A stretch of DNA of 64,000 nucleotides from assembly GCA_017303635.1 (NCBI GenBank), contig JAFLCG010000004.1, forward strand, positions 124,001 through 188,000. Reading direction: 5' to 3'. Every line of letters starts with the position of its first letter. The stretch's first letter is position 1. Positions 23,728 to 32,806 of the stretch are shown here, piece after piece. Made by a program: the position numbers and the translations under genes. Source of the stretch: Anaerolineae bacterium (GTDB lineage: Bacteria; Chloroflexota; Anaerolineae; Aggregatilineales; Phototrophicaceae). The notes under the pieces were generated by a model. It made no database searches, was not told the origin of the DNA, and saw only the letters and a program-made list of their open reading frames with translations.

Positions 23728-26479
23728 GTTGACGCAAGTTCATCAGCCCGGAACCCCGCCCTGCCGTCTCATCAAACTGAACCGTCACGCCGGTACGCGC
23801 CCGCTCGGCCACGATCTGCTGGGCGGTCTGCTGAACGGCTTCGACCTCGCTGTGCAGCGCAGCCTGCAAGAGCGCCTCGCCATTCAGGGACATCAGGTTG
23901 ACAGCTACCCGGATGATATGGGCTTTCACCTCGGCCTCCGTTTCCTGCTCATAGGCCTGCTGGAGCAGATCAGCCGCACCCGGATGGCGCATCCAGGCCA
24001 GCGGCCAGATGGCCGCTTTACGGGCGGCGGGCAGCGCATCCTGCAAAGCCATGGCGCAGGCGGCAATCAGGCGCTCGGCGACCGGATGGGCAACCAGATC
24101 CATGCTGAGGTAGTTGGTGGCATGGAAGAATCCGCGCAGTATCGCTTCCCGGCGCTCGCCACGGGTCTCCATGATCTGGCTCACCAGCTCCTCAAGTGCA
24201 CCTTCCCCGGTCAGTTCCAGCAAACTGAGGACGGCTGCATAGACGACCTCTGTATCCGCATCAGCCAGTGAGGCCCGCACCACGGGTATCGCCGGAGCGG
24301 TATGGTTGACGCTCAATACTTCCAGTGCTTTGATGCGTACTTCCGGGTCTTCCGCCCGCAGCACCGCCTGCAGCACGGGCACCGCCGCCGGATCATGGCA
24401 ATCGCGCAGTCCGGTGGTGGCGGCCTCCCGTACGTTATCGGCTTCATTGGACAACGCTTCGCTCAGCAGCCGATAGGCGTTCAGGTCGCGCAGATCGCAG
24501 AGTGCATAGACTGCACCTTCCCGCACCCGCGAGTCGGAATCCGTCAGGGCGTGCCGGAGCAGCGGCTCGGCGGAATACCACGAGAATCCGCCCAGATGCC
24601 GGGCAGCACTGGCCCGCGCCGGAACGCGCCCATCCATCAGCACCCGCTGGAACACCAGGCGCGCCTCCCGGTCAGCCCGCTGACGCAGCGCCAGCGCCGC
24701 GCTGTAACGCGCCTGGAACGAGTCGCTCCGCAGGGCCGCTTCCGCCGCGTCCAGTGAAATCGACTCCGGTGGCAGGATATTGAGCATGGTCGCCAGACCG
24801 CGCAAGGAGAGCCGCCGCTGATTACCGGCTTTCATCTGCCCACGCAGCGCCGGTTCGCAGCCGCTGACCGTGCTCAATTGCGGAGCAGCGGTCTGTTCCG
24901 TCCGCTGGAGGCGGGCGATGACCGTATCCTTCAGGAGATCCTGCCGCGTTTTCAGATCATGGACATTGAGTTGGAGACGGCGGGCGGAATCCACCCACAG
25001 GCGCACGCGCAGGCGATCTTCATCCGGCTGACCAGGCGGATGCAGCGGCACCCGGATTGGATGGTCGGCGTTGAGGGGAGAAACCTGCTGTGGACTACCA
25101 TCCAAATCCGCCACAAAGACGGCCTGCCCCCCTTCGTAGCGCATCTGCACCATCGAGCCGCTTTCGTCGCTGATCTCGCCGATGACCAATTCGATGGTGG
25201 TCTGGTCGGCATGGGAGGCACCGAGCATAACCTCGATGGATTTCTCGGTCGGATAGCGGCTGCCCATGGGGATGATCTCTTCATAGACAGGCTGACCCTG
25301 GGCATTCAGGTAGCGCAGGCCGTAGCCCTGCCCCAGGTAGTCATCCAAGCCATAGCCGGCGATGACCTGGAGCGCACCTTCGGCGACGGCGGTGAAGGGC
25401 TTCTCGGCCCGGATGGCCGCCGCGTCAAAGTAATCCCGCAGGGTGCGCTGGACGGAGGGCATCAGCGAAATGCCGCCGACCAGGAGCACATCCTTCACAT
25501 CCTCGCGGAAGACCCCACCCCGGTGGGCGATGTGCATGACCTTATCGACGGCATGGCGGAGCGCCTGGTAGAAGCCGTGCTGTTCCAGCAGCGACTCCAG
25601 GTCAGCCCGCGTGAGCGTCAGGGTGTGGGCTCGGTCAGCTACGTACAGCGTGAGGTCCGTTTGCTGGGCAGTCGATAGTTGAATCTTGGCCTGCTCACAG
25701 GCGGTCAGCAGCGTGCTAAAGCCATACCCCAATTCGGCAGCGGTTAGGTCAAGGCGGCGCAGCACCTCCGCCAGCAGCCATTGATCAATATCGCTGCCGC
25801 CCAGGGTGCGACCGGCTTTGGCGATGACCTGGGCGGTACGCTGACGGGTATTCCCGCGTCGGAGCCGACTGAGCAACCCGCCGGTGGTATCCCGGCTTTC
25901 CGGGAGCTGCACCAGCGAGAGATCGAGCGTACCACCGCCGAAGTCCAGCACCAGCACCGGCGCACCGGGTTCCGTGACCGCATAGCCGAGCGCGGCGGCA
26001 GTGGATTCATCGACCATGTAGACCCGCTCCGCGCCCAGACGATCCATGGCCCCGGCTAACCAGGTCAGGTAGTCTTCAAAGGCGGCGACCGGCGCGGTCA
26101 GGACGACTTGTTCAATGCCTTCCGGAGTCGGCGGCAGCGAGTCGATCAGGCGGCGGATGAAGTGTTCCCCGGCCTGCCGATCATCCCAGGCAGCGCCGTC
26201 GATCAGGCGCGGTGGCGGGGATGGCTGAGCGGCAATCCCGCGTTTGAAGTTCCTGAAGAGGCGGTTATCCCGCTGCTGATCGAAGGCCAGGTCACGAACT
26301 GCCTGCCCGATGCTGACCTGCGCCGCCTGCCCATCCTGCACATAGAGCAGCGATGGCAGGAGGGATGGTGCGCCATCGAGGGTGCTGCTCAGGCCGGGCA
26401 AGGGGAGGACTTCAGCGCCTCCGGCAGTCCAGCGGGTGATGACGGTATTGGTGGTGCCAAAGTCGATTGCCAGTTTCAT
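23720..26479 (-). CDS. Hsp70/DnaK-like ATPase fused to HEAT repeats
   Basis: 919 residues. The N-terminal ~390 residues are an Hsp70/actin-type ATPase: phosphate 1 'AIDFGTTNTVI', phosphate 2 'VLVLDFGGGTLDLSLVQL' and adenosine motif 'VLLVGGISLMPSVQRTL'. A beta-rich part resembling a short substrate domain follows (~400-540). The C-terminal ~350 residues are about nine HEAT repeats ('AEAALRSDSFQARYSAALAL', 'AEPLLRHALTDSDSRVREGAVYALCDL', 'AVPVLQAVLRAEDPEVRIKALEVL'). A canonical DnaK lid and EEVD-like tail are absent, so it is not the housekeeping chaperone. GAGG is 8 bases before the ATG. The last codons run into a MITE-like terminal repeat. No GrpE or DnaJ gene is near. Confidence 0.88.
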   Translation of the reverse strand: MKLAIDFGTTNTVITRWTAGGAEVLPLPGLSSTLDGAPSLLPSLLYVQDGQAAQVSIGQAVRDLAFDQQRDNRLFRNFKRGIAAQPSPPPRLIDGAAWDDRQAGEHFIRRLIDSLPPTPEGIEQVVLTAPVAAFEDYLTWLAGAMDRLGAERVYMVDESTAAALGYAVTEPGAPVLVLDFGGGTLDLSLVQLPESRDTTGGLLSRLRRGNTRQRTAQVIAKAGRTLGGSDIDQWLLAEVLRRLDLTAAELGYGFSTLLTACEQAKIQLSTAQQTDLTLYVADRAHTLTLTRADLESLLEQHGFYQALRHAVDKVMHIAHRGGVFREDVKDVLLVGGISLMPSVQRTLRDYFDAAAIRAEKPFTAVAEGALQVIAGYGLDDYLGQGYGLRYLNAQGQPVYEEIIPMGSRYPTEKSIEVMLGASHADQTTIELVIGEISDESGSMVQMRYEGGQAVFVADLDGSPQQVSPLNADHPIRVPLHPPGQPDEDRLRVRLWVDSARRLQLNVHDLKTRQDLLKDTVIARLQRTEQTAAPQLSTVSGCEPALRGQMKAGNQRRLSLRGLATMLNILPPESISLDAAEAALRSDSFQARYSAALALRQRADREARLVFQRVLMDGRVPARASAARHLGGFSWYSAEPLLRHALTDSDSRVREGAVYALCDLRDLNAYRLLSEALSNEADNVREAATTGLRDCHDPAAVPVLQAVLRAEDPEVRIKALEVLSVNHTAPAIPVVRASLADADTEVVYAAVLSLLELTGEGALEELVSQIMETRGERREAILRGFFHATNYLSMDLVAHPVAERLIAACAMALQDALPAARKAAIWPLAWMRHPGAADLLQQAYEQETEAEVKAHIIRVAVNLMSLNGEALLQAALHSEVEAVQQTAQQIVAERARTGVTVQFDETAGRGSGLMNLRQPS

Positions 26480-26578
26480 GGGGATACCTCGCCGAAGAGA
26501 GGCTTCGTGATGACGAAGTCGTTGTGTGCTATCCCCAGTGTAAGGCCAAATGAAAGCTGGTGCGATTAAGGGAGTAGG

Positions 26579-27739
26579 TCAAAACCGTCCTGTCATCTGC
26601 TGGGTGTAGCCCGTCAATTCCGCGTAACCGTAGCCCGTCGCGTCCCCGCTGATCTGCACCGCGCCTTCCCAGTAGTCGATGCCACCGCCGCCATGCAGTT
26701 CCTGATCGGCCAGCAGCGGCGTGAGCGTGATCTCCAGCGGCTCGGCCTCACCAATGTCGACGCTCAAGTTCCAGCCCGCCGGATAGGTCGCGCCGGTGTG
26801 TGGACTCACCCAGGTATTGGTCACATTCAAGGTCAAGGCGCTTTGCGGCAGGTAGCGGGTCGAGCCATCGGGGTAGACGAGCAAACCCCCAAAAGCCGGT
26901 TCGACTCCACCCTCCACCAAGCGGATTTGCCCCAGCATCAGTTCGCGGTTGTCGTCCAGTTGCAGGCCGAACCAATCCCAACCCAAGGCGCGGGTGCCGA
27001 GGGCGCTGGTGCTGAATTCATGATCTTTCCAGGTGGCCCCTTCAACCGTGAAGGCTTCACCATCAATGGTGATGGTGCCGCTGGTGAGCAGGCGCGTCAG
27101 CGAATAGTAGTAGCTGGCGTTGCCTTCTTCGGCGCTCTTGGGGCTGAGTCCGTCCTGCCCTTGCAGCGCCGAGGGCTTGATCTGCTCCAACCGCAGGTCA
27201 ACGCCGAAGCCATCGGCGTTGGCCTGGATGCGGGTGAACTGGGCGGCGTCATCTTCCGCCATCACGTCCCAATCCTCCAGCCAGATGTGATAACGGGGGT
27301 CAGCGGTGGCACCGGCTAACCCGGCGCTGCCCCGGCTAAAGCGCTGGGCGTGATGGAATTGGCCGCCCTCGACATCCGCGACGGCGAAGTGGGCCATATA
27401 CATCTGATTGGTGCGCCAGGCCGAGTCACTGGTCGTTTCGGTCGGGCTGATGGCGCGGCGGAACAGAGTGAATTGGTAACCGAAGTGCCGACCTTCGGCG
27501 GTCTGGACGTTGCCGGTGTAATACCACCACTCGGTTTGGAATTCAGGGTGTGCGCCAAAGTCCTGCGGGAACTGCCAGTCGTAGGGATCAATGGCGCGGG
27601 CGAAGCCGTCAATCGGTTGGTTGACCGGGATGAACTGGGCGCTGGCGGTCACATTGCCCGCCCCGCTGGAATCGATCAGGCTGAAGCCAAAGACCAGCAC
27701 CGCCACCCCAACCACGCCCAACGCAATCCATCGCCACAT
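26579..27739 (-). CDS. AttH/CrtC-like lipocalin-fold protein (carotenoid 1,2-hydratase-like)
   Basis: About 386 residues with an N-terminal membrane anchor or signal sequence ('WIALGVVGVAVLVFGFSL'). Characteristic family segments are 'FPQDFGAHPEFQTEWWYYTGNVQ', 'GRHFGYQFTLFRRAISP', 'AHFAVADVEGGQFHHAQRFSRG', 'WKDHEFSTSALGTRALGWDWFGLQL' and 'YWEGAVQISG...GYGYAELTGYTQQM'. The double lipocalin fold is known for carotenoid hydratases (CrtC) and the AttH proteins, most of which have no proven activity. The start at 27739 is chosen for GAGG 9 bases upstream; in-frame ATGs at 27748 and 27754 are possible. It is exported, and the neighbourhood offers no carotenoid genes. Confidence 0.85.
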   Translation of the reverse strand: MWRWIALGVVGVAVLVFGFSLIDSSGAGNVTASAQFIPVNQPIDGFARAIDPYDWQFPQDFGAHPEFQTEWWYYTGNVQTAEGRHFGYQFTLFRRAISPTETTSDSAWRTNQMYMAHFAVADVEGGQFHHAQRFSRGSAGLAGATADPRYHIWLEDWDVMAEDDAAQFTRIQANADGFGVDLRLEQIKPSALQGQDGLSPKSAEEGNASYYYSLTRLLTSGTITIDGEAFTVEGATWKDHEFSTSALGTRALGWDWFGLQLDDNRELMLGQIRLVEGGVEPAFGGLLVYPDGSTRYLPQSALTLNVTNTWVSPHTGATYPAGWNLSVDIGEAEPLEITLTPLLADQELHGGGGIDYWEGAVQISGDATGYGYAELTGYTQQMTGRF

Positions 27740-27828
27740 ACCATTCATCCTCATTTGTGAACATCATCACAAAGCAGTATAGCAGAGGATGACAGGTCAC
27801 AGGCTGAGAGGCCGATGAAGACTGTAGA

Positions 27829-28437
27829 CTACAGGAGGATCAAGCCAAGACGGGTGGCGCGGACAACCGCTTCGGTGCGGCTCTGCACACCGAGCTTGGT
27901 CATGATGGCATTGACGTGGAACTTGACGGTGTGATCGGTGATCTTCAGGCGGGCGGCGATGATCTTGTTCGGCAGCCCTTCCGCCAGCAGTTGCAGCACT
28001 TCGCGCTCGCGGGCGGTCAGCGGTTCCACATCGGCTTCTGAGCGCGGATTTACCAGCGCCAGCGTATTGACGTATTCCGGATGCATGACCGAAAGGCCAT
28101 TGGCCGCCGCCGTCGCTGCTGCGGCTATCGTCTCGGCATCGGCTTCTCGCGGGAGCAAGCCACGCGCCCCGGCTGACCAGGCCTCACCTGCGCCGGTCGC
28201 ATCTTCCACCAGCGCCACCACCGGTACCCCGAGTTCGCGGGCCGCGACCAGACGATCCAGTCCGCCGCCCCAGCCCCAGTCACAGATGACTACATCTGGT
28301 TTGAACAAATCGAGATCATCCGCCAGCGCCTGCCCGCTGCTCTGCCCGGTCACCGTGACCTGAGTTTGTTCGGTCAGCAGTGCGCTCAGGCCAACGCGGG
28401 CGAGTGGGTTTTCAGCCATGATGAGCAGGGAAAGCAT
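27829..28437 (-). CDS. LuxR/NarL-type response regulator with atypical receiver
   Basis: 202 residues. The receiver keeps the phospho-acceptor Asp53 ('DVVICDWGWGGG') but has only one acidic residue at the N-terminal pocket ('IMAENP') and Arg97 in place of the conserved Lys ('GLLPREAD'), so phosphorylation may be absent or altered. A standard LuxR helix-turn-helix follows: 'LTAREREVLQLLAEGLPNKIIAARLKITDHTVKFHVNAIMTKLGVQSRTEAVVRA'-like order from residue ~140. ATG at 28437 is preferred to a GTG two codons upstream. It has no adjacent kinase and sits alone between the lipocalin and the cytochrome c gene. Confidence 0.85.
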   Translation of the reverse strand: MLSLLIMAENPLARVGLSALLTEQTQVTVTGQSSGQALADDLDLFKPDVVICDWGWGGGLDRLVAARELGVPVVALVEDATGAGEAWSAGARGLLPREADAETIAAAATAAANGLSVMHPEYVNTLALVNPRSEADVEPLTAREREVLQLLAEGLPNKIIAARLKITDHTVKFHVNAIMTKLGVQSRTEAVVRATRLGLILL

Positions 28438-28560
28438 ATTCACCGTTGACCACTTCGTTGAGAAAGACCGTAATCGGCACTTCCTGACGGTAGCATGGGC
28501 TGTGTTGGAAAAGAGTTGGAAGTCCCAGAACCGAACCTGCCAAAAAGGCTAGGATGGGCA

Positions 28561-28599
28561 AAAAAGAACACCGTGTTCTGGCAGGCAGAACACGGTGTT
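28561..28599 (-). terminator. Rho-independent terminator of the cytochrome c gene
   Basis: A 12-bp perfect stem (AACACCGTGTTC at 28567-28578 with GAACACGGTGTT at 28588-28599) and 9-base loop, then CTTTTTT on the minus strand. It is 43 bases past the stop. Confidence 0.88.
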
Positions 28600-28641
28600 G
28601 GTTGGGAAGCGGTCAGCAAGAAAGGCCGACCCGGATGGAAA

Positions 28642-29679
28642 CTAGTTCAGGGGCAGCGTATACATATAGATGATGATGTCCAGCAACTGCTGATCGCTCA
28701 GCGGCGGTTCGCCATTGCGGAAGGCGTGGCGGAACTGACCGGTTGCGTTAAAGCCCTGTTCCATGAACAGGTTTTGCAGGCGGATGGCATCCCGGCTGCG
28801 GAGCATCTCGCTATCGGCCAGGCTGTAGGTCACGGTATCCGAACCCAAGCCATCGACGCCGTGGCAGGTCGAGCAGGCACCCCGATACAGCGATTCACCC
28901 GTCCGACCGTAGAGCGCCGCTGCATCCGCTCCGACTGCCGCAGTCGGCTGCGGCTGTTGATCACGCGGGGTGGCGGTCGGCAGCACCATCAACGGCACAA
29001 ACTCGATGGTGGGCGCCGGGGTATTGGTCACGCTGGAGGTCGGCTGCGGCGGCAGGGTCGGCACGACCACGCTGCCATCATCGGCAGGCGGCTGCACATC
29101 CGGGTTCAGGCTGCGGATGTAGTGAATCACGTTCAGCAGATCATCATCCGTCAGGGAGGGATTACCACCGCGCGCCGGCATCATCACGCCAGTTGTATTG
29201 GCCGGGTCACCAATCTTACGGCCTTCAATAATGAACTGAAGCAGTTGCGAGTTGGTGCGGGTATTCACGAACTGGCTGCCAATCAGCGGCAGACCCAGAC
29301 CAGGGATACCAGCACCGGTGGGGCTGTGGCAGGAGGCACAGACCATCCGGAAAGTCGTATTCCCTTTAGAGACGCGTTCCGGATCGGTGATGGCAGAGGT
29401 CAACAGCCCGCTCCCACTTTCAGTACCGCCCATCGCCACTTCAGTGGCTGCCAGCGTCGGTGAGGGTTCGGGGGTGTTGGTCGGTTCCGGGGTATTGGTG
29501 CTGGTCGGAGTCGCGGTAAAAGCACGCGCAATCGCGGTTTCAACAGCAGCTTCCTGCGCCGGGGCGCGGGCGATCATCAGCAGCGCCAGCACGACCATCA
29601 CACTAACAAAGAAGACTAACGCAGGTACCAGACCGGACGTATCAGACGGCTTGGAAGCGTTATGCGGCGTTTCAGTCAT
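28642..29679 (-). CDS. membrane-anchored diheme cytochrome c
   Basis: 345 residues. A single N-terminal helix (~residues 18-37, 'ALVFFVSVMVVLALLMIA') anchors the protein, a Thr/Pro-rich linker follows, then two class I cytochrome c domains. Heme 1 binds at C114-ASC-H118 region ('RMVCASCHSP') with a likely distal Met in 'GVMMPARGG'; heme 2 binds at 'GACSTCHG' (C269, C272, H273), whose axial sixth ligand is unclear. A second Thr/Pro linker separates the domains. It would carry electrons on the outer face of the membrane. GAGAGG precedes the ATG. It is divergent from the multicopper oxidase gene at 29922, a natural electron-transfer or copper/oxygen-linked partner. Confidence 0.88.
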   Translation of the reverse strand: MTETPHNASKPSDTSGLVPALVFFVSVMVVLALLMIARAPAQEAAVETAIARAFTATPTSTNTPEPTNTPEPSPTLAATEVAMGGTESGSGLLTSAITDPERVSKGNTTFRMVCASCHSPTGAGIPGLGLPLIGSQFVNTRTNSQLLQFIIEGRKIGDPANTTGVMMPARGGNPSLTDDDLLNVIHYIRSLNPDVQPPADDGSVVVPTLPPQPTSSVTNTPAPTIEFVPLMVLPTATPRDQQPQPTAAVGADAAALYGRTGESLYRGACSTCHGVDGLGSDTVTYSLADSEMLRSRDAIRLQNLFMEQGFNATGQFRHAFRNGEPPLSDQQLLDIIIYMYTLPLN

Positions 29680-29792
29680 ACAATCCTCTCAAAGTCAGCT
29701 TATAAAACAGGGGTGCGGTTGGATGGTTCACATTATAGCCGCAAGGATAAGCAACATGTTATGCGTGCGCTTCATTAACGCCTAGTGAGATG

Positions 29793-29850
29793 TGTCATGT
29801 GGAAAACATGACATTGTCATACAAGGTAATGTCCAGACCTTTAGTAGAAT
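29793..29850 (+). promoter_or_regulatory. operator-like dyad and -10 box between cytochrome c and multicopper oxidase genes
   Basis: TGTCATGT (29793-29800) and ACATGACA (29806-29813) form a perfect inverted repeat with a 5-base spacer; a further TGTCAT follows at 29816. TAGAAT at 29845-29850 could be a -10 element for the oxidase with no -35, as expected for an activator-dependent promoter. The same TGTCATG motif recurs at 32807-32835. Confidence 0.5.
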
Positions 29851-29921
29851 TCCTCTAAGCCATTTAGCTTAGTCATTTTCTGTTTTCAATCCGTTTGTTC
29901 GTTACCAAGGGAGAAACCGCC

Positions 29922-30971
29922 GTGAGTGAACAGGTCAATCGTCGCCGTTTCCTGAAGATGGCCGGTGTCGGCGCTGGAACGCTGGGTGCAGCCGCCGCGC
30001 TGGGCAGCCGGGTACCGACCCTGGCCTCCAGCACTTCCGGCGATGTCAGCATGGGCGGCATGGTAATGCCCCGCTCGCCAATGGGTCAGATGGATCCGGC
30101 AGAGATGGATCGCCTCCATGGGGAAGTCGTCCAGATGTTCCTGGACAATGTCGGCAAAGACCCGAATTTCTGGCTGCCTGCGATGGAACCGGAAATGGAT
30201 GGTGATGTGAAGGTCTTCCGTCTGGAAATGACCGACATCGAGTGGGAAACCGCCCCCGGCATGAAGTTCCCGGCTTATGCTTACAACGGCACCGTCCCCG
30301 GCCCGACCATCCGCGTCACCGAAGGCGACACTGTCCGCATCATCGCCACCAACAACATGCGTGAAAGCCACGCCATCCACTTCCATGGGATGCGCGTACC
30401 GAACAGCGTGGACGGTGTCCCGTTCGTCACCCAGCCGCCGATCAAGAGCGGCGAGACCATGACCTACGAATTCACTATTCGTAATCCGTATGGCACCTTC
30501 ATGTATCACTCGCATCACAATGCCGCCGAACAGACCGCTGGCGGTTTGCTGGGTGCCTTCATTGTTGATCCCAAAGACCGCAGCATGGAACCGGAATACA
30601 GCGCCGAGTACACCATGGTGTTGAATGACACCCAGCTCGGTTACACGATCAACGGCAAGTCGTTCCCCTATACGCAGCCGATTGTCGCGAAGTTGGGCGA
30701 TAAGATCCGCATCCGTTACATGAACGAAGGCTTCATGATCCATCCGATGCACTTGCACGGTATTGATCAGTTAGTCTTCCAGAAGGACGGTCACAATCTG
30801 CCCGTACCGTACGTCGCCGATACCATCAACATCGCCCCCGGCGAACGCTATGATGTCATCGTCGATTGCTACGAACTGGGCGTCTGGGCCTTCCACTGCC
30901 ATATTCTGACCCACGCGGAAAGCCCTGGTGGTATGTTCGGTATGGTCACCGTCCTGATCGTCCAGGAATAA
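29922..30971 (+). CDS. Tat-exported two-domain multicopper oxidase (laccase-like)
   Basis: 349 residues starting at GTG 29922, with GGGAG 8 bases upstream. A Tat signal 'NRRRFLKMAG' and a following Ala-rich stretch direct export of the folded protein. After a Met-rich segment come the four copper-binding motifs: 'HAIHFHGM' and 'YHSHHN' in domain 1, and 'HPMHLHG' and 'FHCHILTHAESPGGMF' in domain 2. The type 1 copper ligands (Cys-His with Met) occur only in domain 2, the pattern of two-domain 'type B' oxidases that assemble as trimers. Substrate could be phenolics, metals or Cu(I). It is divergent from the diheme cytochrome c, sharing the TGTCATG operator region, and ends in a bidirectional terminator. 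Confidence 0.88.
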   Translation: MSEQVNRRRFLKMAGVGAGTLGAAAALGSRVPTLASSTSGDVSMGGMVMPRSPMGQMDPAEMDRLHGEVVQMFLDNVGKDPNFWLPAMEPEMDGDVKVFRLEMTDIEWETAPGMKFPAYAYNGTVPGPTIRVTEGDTVRIIATNNMRESHAIHFHGMRVPNSVDGVPFVTQPPIKSGETMTYEFTIRNPYGTFMYHSHHNAAEQTAGGLLGAFIVDPKDRSMEPEYSAEYTMVLNDTQLGYTINGKSFPYTQPIVAKLGDKIRIRYMNEGFMIHPMHLHGIDQLVFQKDGHNLPVPYVADTINIAPGERYDVIVDCYELGVWAFHCHILTHAESPGGMFGMVTVLIVQE

Positions 30972-30987
30972 CCTTCCTCCTTAGCTG

Positions 30988-31027
30988 AAAAAGAGAAAGC
31001 CAGTCACATGACTGGCTTTCTCTTTTT
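30988..31027. terminator. bidirectional Rho-independent terminator
   Basis: 19-bp perfect inverted repeat: AAAAAGAGAAAGCCAGTCA at 30988-31006 and its complement at 31009-31027, so both strands end in a T5 tract. It separates the convergent multicopper oxidase and histidine kinase genes. Confidence 0.92.
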
Positions 31028-31078
31028 ATATCTCGCGTTGCACTTACCCGTAACCTGTCTGCCGCAAAGCCCTACCTG

Positions 31079-32098
31079 TCAGTTATGTAACAGAGGTGTT
31101 GGCTGTGGAAACCGCAATACCGGCCAGGCGAATCGGCGCGCGGGTGCGACCGTCCGTACCGGAGTCGGCGCGGCTTCCGCTTCCTGTGGAACGGCCAGCG
31201 GGAACGTCACACACAGGCGGGTGCCCGCCTGCGGGCTGCTGCTCAACTCCATGCGCCCGCCCAGATGGGTGACCCGTTCGTAGATGCCGAGCAATCCATA
31301 ATGCTGTTGAGCCGCCAGTTCGTGCAGGTGTTTCGGCACCGTAAACCCGTCGCCATCATCGCAGATTTCCAACTGAACCGCGCTGCCACAGGTGGATAAG
31401 GTCGTACTGACATGGTCAGCACGCGCATGGCGGCTGGCATTGCGGATGCCTTCCTGAGCGACCCGGTATAACACCAGTTCCCGGTCATGATCCAGAGCCG
31501 GTAGGTCCCCGTTCGTCACGACTTCGACCATTGGATAATCCTCTGCCAGGCTTTCGACCGCCGCCACCAGACCCAGATCATCCAGCATGGTAGGCCGTAA
31601 ATCACCGATCAGGTGACGCAGGTCGTCAATCGTCTGGATAAGCTGCTCCCGAGCGCGGCCCAGGTGCGCCACACTATCCCCACCACCGCAGGCTCCCATC
31701 GCCCGTTCGATGCTGTGCGAGACCACAATCAGCGACTGAATGGTGTCATCATGGAGTTCACGGGCAATCCGTTTGCGTTCCTGTTCCTGGCTTTCGGTCA
31801 GGGCGTTGCGGTAATGCACTTCCCGCACCTGGGCGGCTTGGATCTGCTGGACCATCAGCTTGAGGGCTGATTGCAGCCGTTCAATCTCGCGGATACCGTC
31901 CCATGGCGGGTCGAAGGTCGGCAGCTTTCCATCCATCATGCACTCGGCCTGTTTTGCCAGACGGCGCAGCGGGCGAATGACGCGGAAGATCATCCAGATG
32001 ATGCCGATGGCAAAGACCACCACCGAAATCTGGATACACCAGTGCAGAAAACCATCAAACTGAAAGACGTGGGTCGTATGTTCGATGAGGTCGGTCAT
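31079..32098 (-). CDS. NarX/LiaS-type sensor histidine kinase
   Basis: 339 residues. One membrane helix near the N-terminus ('WCIQISVVVFAIGIIWMIF', ~20-38) runs into a HAMP-like linker ('VIRPLRRLAKQAECMMDGKL'), then the HisKA_3 motif 'ERKRIARELHDDTIQSL' with the phospho-acceptor His, and an HATPase domain with 'LYRVAQEGIRNASRHARADHV', 'ICDDGDGF' and 'YGLLGIYERVTHLGG'. There is almost no extracellular sensor, so the stimulus is membrane-borne or intracellular. It overlaps the upstream response regulator by 4 bp (ATGA), which makes the pair a certain two-component system. Confidence 0.92.
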   Translation of the reverse strand: MTDLIEHTTHVFQFDGFLHWCIQISVVVFAIGIIWMIFRVIRPLRRLAKQAECMMDGKLPTFDPPWDGIREIERLQSALKLMVQQIQAAQVREVHYRNALTESQEQERKRIARELHDDTIQSLIVVSHSIERAMGACGGGDSVAHLGRAREQLIQTIDDLRHLIGDLRPTMLDDLGLVAAVESLAEDYPMVEVVTNGDLPALDHDRELVLYRVAQEGIRNASRHARADHVSTTLSTCGSAVQLEICDDGDGFTVPKHLHELAAQQHYGLLGIYERVTHLGGRMELSSSPQAGTRLCVTFPLAVPQEAEAAPTPVRTVAPARRFAWPVLRFPQPTPLLHN

Positions 32099-32721
32099 TC
32101 GGTCGCTCCATCAATCGAGTTAATCAGGCCGAGGACAATCGCCCGCAGAACCGCTTCCGTCCGATTATTCACTTGTAGCTTCTGGTAAATAGCCTGTAAA
32201 TGTACCTGCACGGTACGATCAGAAATGTGCAGGTGCGATCCAATCTGTTTGTTGGTCCAGCCACGCCCGGCGCAAACCAGGACCTCCCGTTCACGCTCGG
32301 TCAGACTGTTGCGGTCTTCAGATGCAGGAGAGGCCTGCCGGGTGCCGTTCTCTTTCGCCTGATCCGCCAGCACACCCTGAATCACCTGTAACAATTCTTT
32401 AAACTCGGCTGTCTTCAACACATAGCCATCCGCACCAATCCCCATCAGCGTCCGCTGGTAGGCGGCTTCATTATATGCAGTCAATGCCACAATCCGGGTA
32501 TCTGGCTGATCCTGCTTGATGCGGCGGGCCACTTCGATACCGCTCATCTCCGGCAGGTGAATATCCAGCAGCACGAGGTCAGGCTGGACCGTGTTGACCA
32601 GGTTCAGCGCTTCCGTTCCGGTACTGGCTTCCCCCACCACTTGAAAATTGGATTCTTCCAGAAAGCCACGGATGCTCTGCCGAACCAGGACATGATCGTC
32701 AACCAATACCAGTCGTGCCAT
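32095..32721 (-). CDS. NarL/LuxR-family response regulator
   Basis: 208 residues. Receiver with acidic pocket 'LVDDHVLV', phospho-acceptor Asp in 'LVLLDIHLPEMSG', Thr in 'VALTAYN' and Lys in 'GYVLKTAEF'; then a LuxR-type helix-turn-helix from 'LTEREREVLVCAGRGWTNKQ' to 'VNNRTEAVLRAI'. ATG at 32721 is chosen over an adjoining GTG. It is the first gene of the pair with the kinase. It is divergent from an ABC transporter across a 278-bp gap containing two TGTCATG boxes, and is therefore the best candidate to bind those boxes and the one at 29793. Confidence 0.93.
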   Translation of the reverse strand: MARLVLVDDHVLVRQSIRGFLEESNFQVVGEASTGTEALNLVNTVQPDLVLLDIHLPEMSGIEVARRIKQDQPDTRIVALTAYNEAAYQRTLMGIGADGYVLKTAEFKELLQVIQGVLADQAKENGTRQASPASEDRNSLTEREREVLVCAGRGWTNKQIGSHLHISDRTVQVHLQAIYQKLQVNNRTEAVLRAIVLGLINSIDGATE

Positions 32722-32806
32722 CACTTGAACCTACCTCGCAAGACCTTAGCCACACTCACTATAACCACTCATCATCAGCGATTTAGGCTGCACATACTCA
32801 GCCATT

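Noticed and set aside
29886..30758. 290-residue His-rich minus-strand frame
   Set aside because: Antisense of the multicopper oxidase; the His content comes from the GTG/ATG complement of its codons.
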